Source: Candidatus Saccharimonadota bacterium
GTDB lineage: Bacteria > Patescibacteriota > Saccharimonadia > Saccharimonadales > UBA4665
Length of the DNA stretch: 64,000 nucleotides
Assembly (NCBI GenBank): GCA_029288365.1
Contig: JARIHI010000003.1
Location: 1 to 64,000 of the forward strand
Direction of reading: 5' to 3'
The position numbers were made by a program, and so were the translations under genes. This document shows, one piece after another, positions 53,189-61,933 of the stretch (its first letter is position 1; each line of letters starts with the position of its first letter). The notes under the pieces were generated by a model. It saw nothing but the letters and a program-made list of their open reading frames with translations. It searched no databases and had not been told where the DNA came from.

Positions 53189-54287
53189 GAGCATTTGCTT
53201 CAGAGGTAGCTAATTTGCCACGATTTTGAAGATAGTCTATAGCCAGTACACGCAAGCAACCTGCCACAGGAATAGCTACGATACCCCCCAGAATGCCCGC
53301 CAAGTTAATGCCGATGATAACCGAGGCAAACACCAAAAGTGGAGACATATTTGTAGCGTTAGCCTGAATACGTGGTTGTATGACGTAATTTTCAATCTGT
53401 TGATATAAAATATAGAAAGCTAACACCAGAATAGCACTTATAGGTGACTCGGTTAAAGCAACGATTGTAACAATTGTTGCCCCAATATAATGTCCGATCA
53501 TCGGTACCAGGCCGCACAAAAATACAATTACAGCCAAAGCACCTGCATAGGGCACATGCAGCGTTAGCATAACCGGTAAAATAAACATTGCCGCCACAAG
53601 TGCAAGCGTTACCTGACCATTGACGTAACCTCTTACTACTCTGTACATATCGCCAACTAAATAATCCGTGCGCTCACGCTTATCAACAGGCAAAAATCTC
53701 CTGCCGTATGCAATCCAACGAGGCCCTTCTACAAGCATCATAAAGGTTAGTACCAATACTGTGAGCACTGATACTATGCCGTTGCCCACGGTGCTTACGG
53801 TAGCGACGGCAGTATTGCCAGAGTTCTTAACGATACTTGATAAGTCATTTGATAATTCTTCGGTTGCACCTTCAAGGTTGTTGTCGCGAATAAACTTGCC
53901 GATGGCGCTGTCTTGATCTTGCAAATCTTCTACAATCCCCGGTACTGCGGTCACAAAACTAGTTATTTGACGAGCGGCTGGCGGCACAATGATAGCGATA
54001 AATCCCGCAAGTATAAGCACTACTATAAGAAAAGAAATGCTAGTAGCTGCAGAACGGCTCCCTCGTAGTCTTCCGGGAATTTGCTTGGATATCCAATGTA
54101 CCGGCGCATTCAGCGCAACCGATAAAAAGAAAGCTATAAAAATCAAAATAAGCGCATGGCTTACCTTATTCAACGCCGCTAAGATAACGGTAGTAACTAC
54201 CACGGTGACAATAATTCGAACAACAGTCCGGCTCGAAATAACAATCTCCATCTTTTGCGGATGATCTGTCCCAGATTTTAGCTTCAT
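53169..54287 (-). CDS. AI-2E family (PerM-like) transporter
   Basis: 372 aa with about eight membrane helices and the C-terminal signature YQQIENYVIQPRIQ. The family includes Na+/H+ antiporters and putative autoinducer exporters; substrate unknown. The ATG complement at 54285-54287 is preferred: GATAAT (54294-54299, minus strand) ends 6 bases before it. Its end overlaps cysS by 20 bases. Confidence 0.88.
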   Translation of the reverse strand: MKLKSGTDHPQKMEIVISSRTVVRIIVTVVVTTVILAALNKVSHALILIFIAFFLSVALNAPVHWISKQIPGRLRGSRSAATSISFLIVVLILAGFIAIIVPPAARQITSFVTAVPGIVEDLQDQDSAIGKFIRDNNLEGATEELSNDLSSIVKNSGNTAVATVSTVGNGIVSVLTVLVLTFMMLVEGPRWIAYGRRFLPVDKRERTDYLVGDMYRVVRGYVNGQVTLALVAAMFILPVMLTLHVPYAGALAVIVFLCGLVPMIGHYIGATIVTIVALTESPISAILVLAFYILYQQIENYVIQPRIQANATNMSPLLVFASVIIGINLAGILGGIVAIPVAGCLRVLAIDYLQNRGKLATSEANALKAGTK

Positions 54288-54304
54288 ACTGACATTATCA
54301 CCTA

Positions 54305-55444
54305 CTAGCCTCTTCGTTGCAACGCATCTTGATATACAGAAAGTATTTGCGTGGCTACAACTTCTTTGTCGAATTGTTTTACATATATTTTTTGTTTTTG
54401 ATGACAAGCTTGTCTTGCTGCTTTATCGTTGAGGTAACGGGCAAGCTTTTCAGCAAAGGCCTTTGTATCATTCGGGTTAATCAGCTGGTCAGTGAAAGGC
54501 CCCATTACGGTTCGGTAACCAGCGTTATTACCAGCCAGCACCGTACCTGGTGTAGCAGCGAGAGCCTCAAGTAGGCTTATACCAAAACTTTCACCTCCGG
54601 TACTAGGAAATACCGATATATCACCTTTAGCTAAGAAGCCAGCTTTTGCTTCTTCTGCCACAAATCCACTAAAAGAAACTATATCGCCAAGCCCATTACG
54701 CCGCACAAACGTTTCAAGATGATCCCGCAGCATACCTTTGCCACCAATACTAACATGGTAAGGGTACTCGCACAGATTGTTCGTTTTCATATAAGCTACT
54801 GCTTCCAACAGCTGGGTTACGCCTTTGCGCTCAACGAGTCGTCCTAAAAATACTATCTCCAACCTTTCAGCGCTGTTTTGGGCAGGCACCAAGAACTGTG
54901 ATACATCGGTCATGTTTGGTAAGACTGTGGAGTCAATTCGATAAGTTTTCTTGGCAAAAGCTTGGGCAGCCGTAGATACACTCAGCATGGTATCAAAACG
55001 CTTGAGTTGCTGCGCTACCCATATACCCAAGCCTCTTGTAGCTACGCTAACGAATTTTGACTCAGGAAAAATATGAAAAGTGCCGACAACAGCAGTCTTA
55101 GGCTGAGCGTGTGATATAAGTTGTCCTGCCATAAACGGACTATACGGAACCTGGATATGTAAAACATCAAAATCTATATCAGCTAATACTTTTCTGACTG
55201 TACGCGGATGAGCAGGTAAAGGTGAGCCGCCACTATTGCCGTTAAAACGTGTTCTGATTCGCTTACTCAAAACGTGGAGATTCGGTAAATCAGTTCGCTT
55301 GGTGTCGCTCGTAAGGTAGTGCACCTCGTGTCCCTCTTCGGCAAGCCAGCGCCCCAAGGTGACTACATACTGTTGGACACCGTCTGTCGAATCAAGTGAG
55401 TCGTCCAATACCAACCCAATGACTAATTTTTTACTACTTACCAT
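54305..55444 (-). CDS. Glycosyltransferase family 4 (PimA/PimB-like)
   Basis: 379 aa. LDDSLDSTDGVQQYVVTLG at the N-terminus is the acceptor-side glycine loop, EIVFLGRLVERKGV starts the donor domain and GESFGISLLEALA is the E-x7-E site. It overlaps the next GT4 gene by 11 bases; both are probably one envelope-glycan unit with the hydrolase at 56582. Confidence 0.85.
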   Translation of the reverse strand: MVSSKKLVIGLVLDDSLDSTDGVQQYVVTLGRWLAEEGHEVHYLTSDTKRTDLPNLHVLSKRIRTRFNGNSGGSPLPAHPRTVRKVLADIDFDVLHIQVPYSPFMAGQLISHAQPKTAVVGTFHIFPESKFVSVATRGLGIWVAQQLKRFDTMLSVSTAAQAFAKKTYRIDSTVLPNMTDVSQFLVPAQNSAERLEIVFLGRLVERKGVTQLLEAVAYMKTNNLCEYPYHVSIGGKGMLRDHLETFVRRNGLGDIVSFSGFVAEEAKAGFLAKGDISVFPSTGGESFGISLLEALAATPGTVLAGNNAGYRTVMGPFTDQLINPNDTKAFAEKLARYLNDKAARQACHQKQKIYVKQFDKEVVATQILSVYQDALQRRG

Positions 55445-56558
55445 AGTTGCTTAGTGTGGCCTTATAGACTGCTTCGTACTGCTTAACAACATTTGGGTAA
55501 TCATATTGACTCACGTTTTCATGAGCCCATGTTCTCCAAAGCTTTCTTAGGTCTCGTTCACGTAAAAGTAAATGTAACCTATGGGCAAATTCATCAATTT
55601 GTTTTGTGTTTACCAAGGAGATTGACCCTAAACCTTGTAATACCGATGCATAGCCCGAGTTATTACCCGCTACTGTTACCAGGCCGGTAGCCATAGCCTC
55701 AAGAAGTACAATGCCAAAACTTTCGCCGTAAATAGCCGGAGAACAAAATAGGTCAGCTTCTCGAAGCAGTTGTTTTTTCTTGGTTTCGGTGACGTAGCCT
55801 AAAAACTTAACTTTATCGTCAATCCCAAGTTCTATACTTAAATCTTCCAATTTTTGACGATCAACACCATCACCTGCAATAACTAACTTTACGTCTGTCT
55901 CTTTCTCAGATAACACCGCAAAAGCCTTCAACAAGTACATAATACCCTTACGCTTTTCTAGACGCCCAATATAAAGAATAGTCTTTTTTGCATTTTTAGA
56001 TCGATGGCGCGGAGTGTGAAAATTTTTTAAGTCAATACCGTTTGGCACTATTGATACCGGTTCGTTTGTCATAGTGCGTAAATATTCCATGGCTGCCTCA
56101 CTTACAGCCGTAAAACTATCGAGATACTTCAATACGGATTTGGTGTATGGAGCCACAACTTTTGCAAAAGTACGACTCATCATTGTTTCGGGTAGCTTGG
56201 CGTGAAAAGTAGCTACGTTCGGACATTGCGAGCGGCTTAGAATTTGACGACTCAAAATAGGTATCCATGGCTCATGAAAATGAAGAACATCAAATTTTTC
56301 TTTTTCCAGGATAGCGTCAATTTCTGATCCGTCGCCGCTGGCGCTAATCTGGGAGGTTGTATGAGTTGGGGCACGAAAATCAGTCGAGGCACCTAAGTAA
56401 ATAGTATCTTTGTAGCTTTTGGTGGTGCCGCGAGGTCTTGGCGTAATGACTTTAACCTGGTGATCTAAGTCAGTTAAACCCGACTGCAAAGCCCGGATAC
56501 ACTCCTGAACACCACCCCCCTTATTTATGTCATAAGGACATACCAAGCCAATTTTCAT
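55434..56558 (-). CDS. Glycosyltransferase family 4 (PimA-like)
   Basis: 374 aa. VCPYDINKGGGVQECIR at the N-terminus, ILYIGRLEKRKGI and GESFGIVLLEAMATG mark the GT4 fold. Its closest in-window relative is the adjacent gene, indicating duplication. An AGAGGA ribosome site and TATACT lie just upstream on the minus strand. Confidence 0.86.
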   Translation of the reverse strand: MKIGLVCPYDINKGGGVQECIRALQSGLTDLDHQVKVITPRPRGTTKSYKDTIYLGASTDFRAPTHTTSQISASGDGSEIDAILEKEKFDVLHFHEPWIPILSRQILSRSQCPNVATFHAKLPETMMSRTFAKVVAPYTKSVLKYLDSFTAVSEAAMEYLRTMTNEPVSIVPNGIDLKNFHTPRHRSKNAKKTILYIGRLEKRKGIMYLLKAFAVLSEKETDVKLVIAGDGVDRQKLEDLSIELGIDDKVKFLGYVTETKKKQLLREADLFCSPAIYGESFGIVLLEAMATGLVTVAGNNSGYASVLQGLGSISLVNTKQIDEFAHRLHLLLRERDLRKLWRTWAHENVSQYDYPNVVKQYEAVYKATLSNYGK

Positions 56559-56581
56559 AGTTGTCCTCTAGTATATCATTC

Positions 56582-57514
56582 TCAGGGGTACTTCGCTAAC
56601 TTCCTCTTCAGCTTTGATGGCACCATAATAGCCATATCTTTTTTATCACCCAAGACGTTAGGAGTATGAGCATGTGATTTCATTTCTACGCGGTGGTAGT
56701 CGCTAAAAACTACTCGCATATGCTGCTCCACGATGTAATTATCAAAATAATGGTCACTGCTAGCAGCTACATGCCATACGGGTAAATCAATCTTATTTCG
56801 ACAATTATCAAGATCTAGGAACTCACTGGTTGTTGCCCAGTGAGTACGTACATCATTCATCTGCCATAGTTTTACTTCAAAATCCATCATGGTAGAAAAG
56901 TCATGAGCTTCCATTTCTAAAAATCTACGCCGGCCAGCTGGTAAGCGCACATACAGGTTTTTGATAACAAATTTATTTAACCCAAGATAGCGTATAAAAA
57001 ATGGAACAGGTCGAGCTGCAAACAAACGAGTTAGAGCTATAAAAACTTTGCGCTGTACAGGCCTAAACAAAAAATCATCACGATGCATAAATCCAACAAT
57101 ACTGACCAGCAAGTCAACTTTTTTTGCGAGCTCGGGATTACGCTGGAGCATACGCGTAGCTACGATAAAACCGTATGATATACCGACAATTGTAATACGC
57201 TTACGCCGATATCGCATTTTTACAAAAGCCGCCAAATAATCAGCCATGGTGTCAAGGTCGGGTTTTTGACCAATCTTATATAAACTATCCATGCCACCAA
57301 AACCAGGCAGGTCAGGCATAGTAACCGGCCCATAATCCCGTAGATTTTCTACCAAACCAGTCCAACGTTCTATAAGCGCATGATGGCCATATATTACTAA
57401 AATTTCACGATTTTTGTTTTTTTTGGCAGATGGTATTTTGAGCATTCGGCCTTTCATGCCGTGTACATTAAGCTCAAAAATATAATCAGCAAGATTGAGT
57501 GCCTTTGTAGCCAT
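56582..57514 (-). CDS. Alpha/beta hydrolase
   Basis: 310 aa. YGHHALIERW (oxyanion region), DLPGFGGM, the nucleophile elbow GISYG near residue 110 and a late His (SHAHTPN) form a typical triad layout. Basic cap region. Substrate unknown. AAGGA lies before ATG on the minus strand; its 3' neighbours are the two GT4 genes. Confidence 0.78.
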   Translation of the reverse strand: MATKALNLADYIFELNVHGMKGRMLKIPSAKKNKNREILVIYGHHALIERWTGLVENLRDYGPVTMPDLPGFGGMDSLYKIGQKPDLDTMADYLAAFVKMRYRRKRITIVGISYGFIVATRMLQRNPELAKKVDLLVSIVGFMHRDDFLFRPVQRKVFIALTRLFAARPVPFFIRYLGLNKFVIKNLYVRLPAGRRRFLEMEAHDFSTMMDFEVKLWQMNDVRTHWATTSEFLDLDNCRNKIDLPVWHVAASSDHYFDNYIVEQHMRVVFSDYHRVEMKSHAHTPNVLGDKKDMAIMVPSKLKRKLAKYP

Positions 57515-57578
57515 AATAGATTTTCCTTACAAACCAGTCTACGTCATCAACACCCTGGAAGCAATACAGAGCGTAGTC

Positions 57579-57584
57579 TATACT
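57579..57584 (+). promoter_or_regulatory. -10 box of the VanY gene, leaderless geometry
   Basis: TATACT ends exactly 7 bases before ATG 57592; no Shine-Dalgarno. Confidence 0.5.
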
Positions 57585-57591
57585 GTATATA

Positions 57592-58353
57592 ATGCGTAAG
57601 AAATACATCATTGGCAGTATTCTTGTCGCCCTAATGGTCGGTGCTGGCTATTTTATATTTTTTTTCAACTCCAAAGCTCCTGAAGCGCAAGTCTATCATC
57701 CGTCTACCAAACCTGCCGAGCAACAAAACACTCCAAATGTGAGTACTCCTAAGCCGAAAACTTTCAACAAAAAACTTTACTCACTCGATGACCCTGCCAG
57801 TATCTGGGTCGTAGCTAACAAAACTCGTCCTTTACAGCCAAAATCATACGCACCGAGCGACCTTGTAAGCGTTGGTAACGGTCAAAGAATGCGTGCTGAA
57901 GCCGCGACTGCTTTAAAACAGTTATTTGCAAGCGCAAAAACCGCAGGATATACTCTCAAATCACTCAGCGGCTATCGTTCTTACGGCACACAAGTCAGCG
58001 TATACAATAACGAAGTCAAGACATACGGACAAGCCGTCGCTGACAGCGAAAGCGCGCGTCCAGGGACAAGCGAGCACCAGACTGGCTTAGCTATCGACGT
58101 AGGTGGAGGAGGCTGTGGCATTGAAGATTGTTTCGGCAATACAGCAGCAGGGAAATGGCTGGCTAATAACGCGTATCAACATGGGTTTATTATTCGCTAC
58201 CCCCAAGGAAAAACGAGCATTACTGGTTATCGGTACGAACCATGGCACATTCGCTACATAGGCGCTGCTTTGGCTACCGAAATGCACAATACCAACGTAC
58301 AAACTCTAGAAGAATTCTTTAATTTGCCTGCTGCTCCATCGTATACTAACTAA
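57592..58353 (+). CDS. D-alanyl-D-alanine carboxypeptidase, VanY/M15B
   Basis: 253 aa. N-terminal membrane anchor (residues 5-26), Pro/Thr linker, then the M15B domain: SGYRSYGTQV, SEHQTGLAIDVGG (zinc His and Asp, near residues 162-174) and EPWHIRYIG (general base Glu and zinc His). It trims the terminal D-Ala of peptidoglycan peptides outside the membrane. Confidence 0.9.
   Translation: MRKKYIIGSILVALMVGAGYFIFFFNSKAPEAQVYHPSTKPAEQQNTPNVSTPKPKTFNKKLYSLDDPASIWVVANKTRPLQPKSYAPSDLVSVGNGQRMRAEAATALKQLFASAKTAGYTLKSLSGYRSYGTQVSVYNNEVKTYGQAVADSESARPGTSEHQTGLAIDVGGGGCGIEDCFGNTAAGKWLANNAYQHGFIIRYPQGKTSITGYRYEPWHIRYIGAALATEMHNTNVQTLEEFFNLPAAPSYTN
58342..58347 (+). promoter_or_regulatory. -10 box of the class A beta-lactamase-like gene
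   Basis: TATACT, formed by the last codons of vanY, ends 8 bases before ATG 58356; leaderless geometry. Confidence 0.4.
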
Positions 58354-58355
58354 AT

Positions 58356-59234
58356 ATGCATAAACGTCTTCGACTAATTATTTTATTATGTGTTCTGATG
58401 GCAGCAGTTGTAGCGGCGTATTTTATCGCTCGGCCCAGCACTCAAGCAATTACGAGTAAAATTACACCTCAGAAACACGTTAGCGATACACCCTCTATTA
58501 AACCAACTACTCCTCGTGGCCCCGTAGTCGATGCCAACTTGCAATCCCAACTACAAAACTGGGCACAAAATCATAGCGGAAATTACGGTATAGCTGTACA
58601 AGAAGTGGGTGGCAAACAACGCATGGCTAGTTACCAAGCCGATAGATCGTTCGTAACGGCCAGCACCTATAAGCTCTTCGTGGTTTATGGCATTTTGCAC
58701 GATATAGAACAAGGCAACCATAGCCTAGGCAGCACTACTAGCCTTGGGCTCACCGTAAGTCAATGTATCGATGCTATGCTCATTCGCTCAAACAACGACT
58801 GCGGATATCCTATGGGAAAACTCATGGGATGGAATAATCTCATCGCACTTCTAAAACAACAAGGCTTCACTAACACTGATCTGTATAATTACGATGTTTC
58901 AGGTAATCCTACGTCTGCCGACAAAACCTCTACTGCTCAAGACGAGGCCGACTTTATGAAGCAGCTTGTGGAAGGCAAGTTACTCACCAAAGATCATACC
59001 GATCTTATGCTTTCGCGTATGAAGCAACAAATTTATCGAGAACGCATACCCGCCGGTGTGCCTGCGGGCGTAGAAGTAGCAGATAAGCCCGGCTGGCTTA
59101 CTGGAATACAGTGTGATACTGCCGTGGTATACGGCACGAAGAGCACTTATGTCATTAGTATAATGTCGACAAATACCACACCCACTCAACTAGCCAGTCT
59201 CTCAACGCTGGTATACGACTACTTAAATAACTAG
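58356..59234 (+). CDS. Serine hydrolase, class A beta-lactamase-like
   Basis: 292 aa with an N-terminal membrane helix. The active-site SxxK is STYK near residue 106; RSNNDCG resembles the SDN element and DKPGW sits where KTG is expected, with P replacing T, so lactamase activity is uncertain. Could be a cell-wall peptidase. Placed two bases after vanY, suggesting a shared role. Confidence 0.78.
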   Translation: MHKRLRLIILLCVLMAAVVAAYFIARPSTQAITSKITPQKHVSDTPSIKPTTPRGPVVDANLQSQLQNWAQNHSGNYGIAVQEVGGKQRMASYQADRSFVTASTYKLFVVYGILHDIEQGNHSLGSTTSLGLTVSQCIDAMLIRSNNDCGYPMGKLMGWNNLIALLKQQGFTNTDLYNYDVSGNPTSADKTSTAQDEADFMKQLVEGKLLTKDHTDLMLSRMKQQIYRERIPAGVPAGVEVADKPGWLTGIQCDTAVVYGTKSTYVISIMSTNTTPTQLASLSTLVYDYLNN

Positions 59235-59240
59235 GAATGA

Positions 59241-59269
59241 TTGAAAATTACCCCCTAACAGGGTACAAT
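59241..59269 (+). promoter_or_regulatory. Promoter of tRNA-Gln
   Basis: TTGAAA at 59241-59246, 17-base spacer, TACAAT at 59264-59269; start near 59276. Confidence 0.55.
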
Positions 59270-59291
59270 ATGCAAGTTATTCCGAAATAAT

Positions 59292-59365
59292 AGGGCGTGG
59301 CCAAGTGGTAAGGCACCAGGTTTTGGTCCTGGCATTCGGGGGTTCGAATCCCTCCGCCCTAGCCA
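59292..59365 (+). tRNA. tRNA-Gln (anticodon UUG)
   Basis: Acceptor TAGGGCG/CGCCCTA, anticodon stem CCAGG/CCTGG with loop TTTTGGT (anticodon TTG), T-arm GGGTTCGAATCCC, encoded CCA. Confidence 0.95.
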
Positions 59366-59392
59366 AGATTTATACCAAAGGAGACCTAGACA

Positions 59393-59914
59393 ATGAATCC
59401 AGAAATATGGGTTGTAGTTTTAACTGGATTTTCAGGATTACTCGGTATACTTTTAACACAATCGTATTCTAAAAATGCTAATCTACGCGCGGAATTAAAA
59501 AATAAAAAACAAAAATTATATTCAGAATTTATAGTTTTTTTGTATAAAATTTACTCGGGTACTGAAGAAATAGGAGAAGACGAAGTTGCTAGTAAACTTA
59601 AGCAATATTTCCCCAAATTATTAACGTTTGCGTCTAACGAAGTTATTAAAAATACTGGTGATTTCATGCAACACATTTACAAATTTGATCAAGAAGCAGC
59701 CGATAGTGGTGATGCCACATGGAATATCCAAAGTATGGAGTACTTTGGAGATCTTATTTTAGCAATACGCAACGACTTAGGGCATAAAAAGTTCTTGGAA
59801 GTGATGAAATGGCATGACGTAGCAAGGCTATGGATAACAGACATAGACCAGTACATCCCGAAAGCCGAACAAACGCCCAGATCAAGGCATGTGGGTCCTT
59901 CGCCAAAAATATAG
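59393..59914 (+). CDS. Hypothetical membrane-anchored protein (173 aa)
   Basis: One N-terminal helix (VVVLTGFSGLLGILLT) then a mostly helical soluble domain. No family recognised. AAGGAG precedes ATG, 27 bases after tRNA-Gln, so it may be transcribed from the tRNA promoter. It looks richer in A/T than its neighbours. An 8-base inverted repeat (59914-59921 with 59969-59976) follows the stop. Confidence 0.6.
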   Translation: MNPEIWVVVLTGFSGLLGILLTQSYSKNANLRAELKNKKQKLYSEFIVFLYKIYSGTEEIGEDEVASKLKQYFPKLLTFASNEVIKNTGDFMQHIYKFDQEAADSGDATWNIQSMEYFGDLILAIRNDLGHKKFLEVMKWHDVARLWITDIDQYIPKAEQTPRSRHVGPSPKI

Positions 59915-60041
59915 ATTGGATTCAACAAAACTAACGTACTATTAATCTAACCTGAGAGTATCAGTGATATCCAATCATTGCTTCACGTCTCTAAAAATCG
60001 AAAAACAAAGCATACCCTAGTAATGTACAAATCCTATTTGA

Positions 60042-60047
60042 TATAGT
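60042..60047 (+). promoter_or_regulatory. Extended -10 box before the GTG-started membrane gene
   Basis: TATAGT preceded by TGA, ending 9 bases before GTG 60057. Confidence 0.4.
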
Positions 60048-60056
60048 TCTAGGTAA

Positions 60057-60617
60057 GTGATTACTGCTGACCCGAGCTTTAAGTTTTTAGGTATTCTTTC
60101 CATCCTCATTGTTTGGAGTGGTTTACTATTTTTGCTATATAAGTGGCCCAGCACTAAGTCGATGTCTTTTAGTCTCCATGCAGCCCAGACTAGGGCAGGG
60201 CAAATTTATTATTTTTTCCTTTTTCTTATTACCTTGCCGCTGTTTTACCTGTTTGTCGTAAAGTGGTACGTTCCAGCACTTGATTTGCCTCCTGCTTTTA
60301 CCTACTTGGTAATTGCGGGAGTTTTGGGTCAGTTACTTGCTGTTATTGTCCCAGCAGTAGAGGGCACCAAAGAAAAGATTCATAATTTTGGCGCATTTTT
60401 GATGGCACTTACAATGATACCGCTATCGGTACTCGTCTCTTTCGCTGAGATACCTACATTCGTAAAAATACTTGCGATCACTAGTGTTGTTTATATGATT
60501 AGCTCAGCCATTTTGTATTTTTATGTAAAATCAGCCCGTGCTAACTACCTGTATTTCCAAGCGGTTTACATAGCCCTATTCCATATCGTGATCATTACAA
60601 GCACTTATAGCCAGTAA
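60057..60617 (+). CDS. Integral membrane protein (186 aa)
   Basis: About six membrane helices (for example ILSILIVWSGLLFLLY, YYFFLFLITLPLFYLFVV, FVKILAITSVVYMISSAILYF). Starts at GTG 60057. No family recognised. Confidence 0.6.
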   Translation: MITADPSFKFLGILSILIVWSGLLFLLYKWPSTKSMSFSLHAAQTRAGQIYYFFLFLITLPLFYLFVVKWYVPALDLPPAFTYLVIAGVLGQLLAVIVPAVEGTKEKIHNFGAFLMALTMIPLSVLVSFAEIPTFVKILAITSVVYMISSAILYFYVKSARANYLYFQAVYIALFHIVIITSTYSQ

Positions 60618-60643
60618 GGCAAAGTCTTGCAAATGTTTGGTTT

Positions 60644-61750
60644 TTACTTTACGTAGCCGGTAATGGGTAGTGAGGTGATTCTTTTTTTGGGGCTATATGG
60701 AGTGTACAAGAGAGCGCCCCACACTACTGTTGCAGCCATAATAAATCCAGAAGCAAAAAACACACTGTTACTGTCGGATAAAAATAATACTGTACACAAT
60801 ACAGCCCAAGTAGCTAGGTAACCTAAATCACTGGCTATTTCTATAGACACGATGTAAGGCAAGCCCTTATCTTTTGCATGCGAATAATAAGTGGTGTTAA
60901 GCCCATTCAGAGCATAACCTTGAGCCGCATTGTAGCCTATGCCCAGTAACGCAATGGGGTTAAAGGTCGTAGCTACCAGTCGTCCCCAGTTGATAGTACT
61001 CATCCCGGTCACACCCTGGGCAAGAACTGTGCGGCTTTGCCCGCGGTCACCACGATGACCAGCTAGCCATATTGCCACAATCGTTCCGAATACCGAGAAA
61101 GCCGTAACTACCCCTATCTCACTAAAGCCACCTAGAGCAACAGCTAAATACACTGGCCACAGGTTGCGGCTGATAGTTTCTTCACTACAGAAACAGGCGT
61201 TTGCTATGACATCTCTGGTAGGAGCATTTTTTAAAGAGAAATGCAGTTTAACGGATTGGTCAATGGCAGGTATCTTTCGAATTTGTGTGAGGGGTTTTAT
61301 AGTAAAAACAAGACAAAACAAGGCAAACCCCAGCAGCCAATCAGCTCCAAATAAAGTGCCTACGAGTGCTCCAACAAGCGGACCAGAGAAGTCAGCAATT
61401 TGCCCAAAGATCTCCATAGTTGCCATACTGGAACTTTTGGTATCGTCTTTCATAATGGCCGGAACATACATATGGCGGGCATTAGAGCCAAACGAATCGA
61501 TGAGACCCAAAACAATAGCACCCATTACTAAAAAGAGTGTATTTTGAGTTTGAGCGTAACCTAGAATGTTCGCCAAATATAGAGCATAAAATACAAAACT
61601 CACAGCCAGACCTACATGTATCCCTCGTCGCTGTATAAAAATAATAGCTGGGACGTCCCCAATAAGTTTCACGAAGGCAAACAGTAAGTAAAACCCAGCG
61701 ATCATAAAGAGAGAACCGCCATTTTGCAGAATGACCAAAGGTATAAACAC
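60644..61750 (-). CDS. MFS-type transporter, start uncertain
   Basis: At least 368 aa with about ten membrane helices and an MFS-like pattern. GTG at 61750 is the first canonical start, but the frame stays open and protein-like for at least another 31 codons (LSWYRFSNGLVGV directly before it), with no ATG, GTG or TTG. An ATC at 61843 has TACTAT 6 bases upstream. The gene may use a non-canonical start or have lost its start. Confidence 0.75.
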   Translation of the reverse strand: MFIPLVILQNGGSLFMIAGFYLLFAFVKLIGDVPAIIFIQRRGIHVGLAVSFVFYALYLANILGYAQTQNTLFLVMGAIVLGLIDSFGSNARHMYVPAIMKDDTKSSSMATMEIFGQIADFSGPLVGALVGTLFGADWLLGFALFCLVFTIKPLTQIRKIPAIDQSVKLHFSLKNAPTRDVIANACFCSEETISRNLWPVYLAVALGGFSEIGVVTAFSVFGTIVAIWLAGHRGDRGQSRTVLAQGVTGMSTINWGRLVATTFNPIALLGIGYNAAQGYALNGLNTTYYSHAKDKGLPYIVSIEIASDLGYLATWAVLCTVLFLSDSNSVFFASGFIMAATVVWGALLYTPYSPKKRITSLPITGYVK

Positions 61751-61933
61751 TCCAACTAAACCATTACTAAACCGATACCAGCTTAGTGTTTCTGCGATGT
61801 GTTTGATTTCAGGTTGTATGGATAAAAACTTACTTAGTGTGATGCACGTATAGTACCATATGTAATTTGCTGGCTATTGACAATGGTCATTATCGAGTTC
61901 AAACTTAAGCGTAATAAGTAATCCGGTGAATTT

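Noticed and set aside
59292-60056. tRNA-Gln as an attachment site of an integrated element
   Set aside because: No second copy of the tRNA 3' end is seen downstream, and no integrase is nearby.
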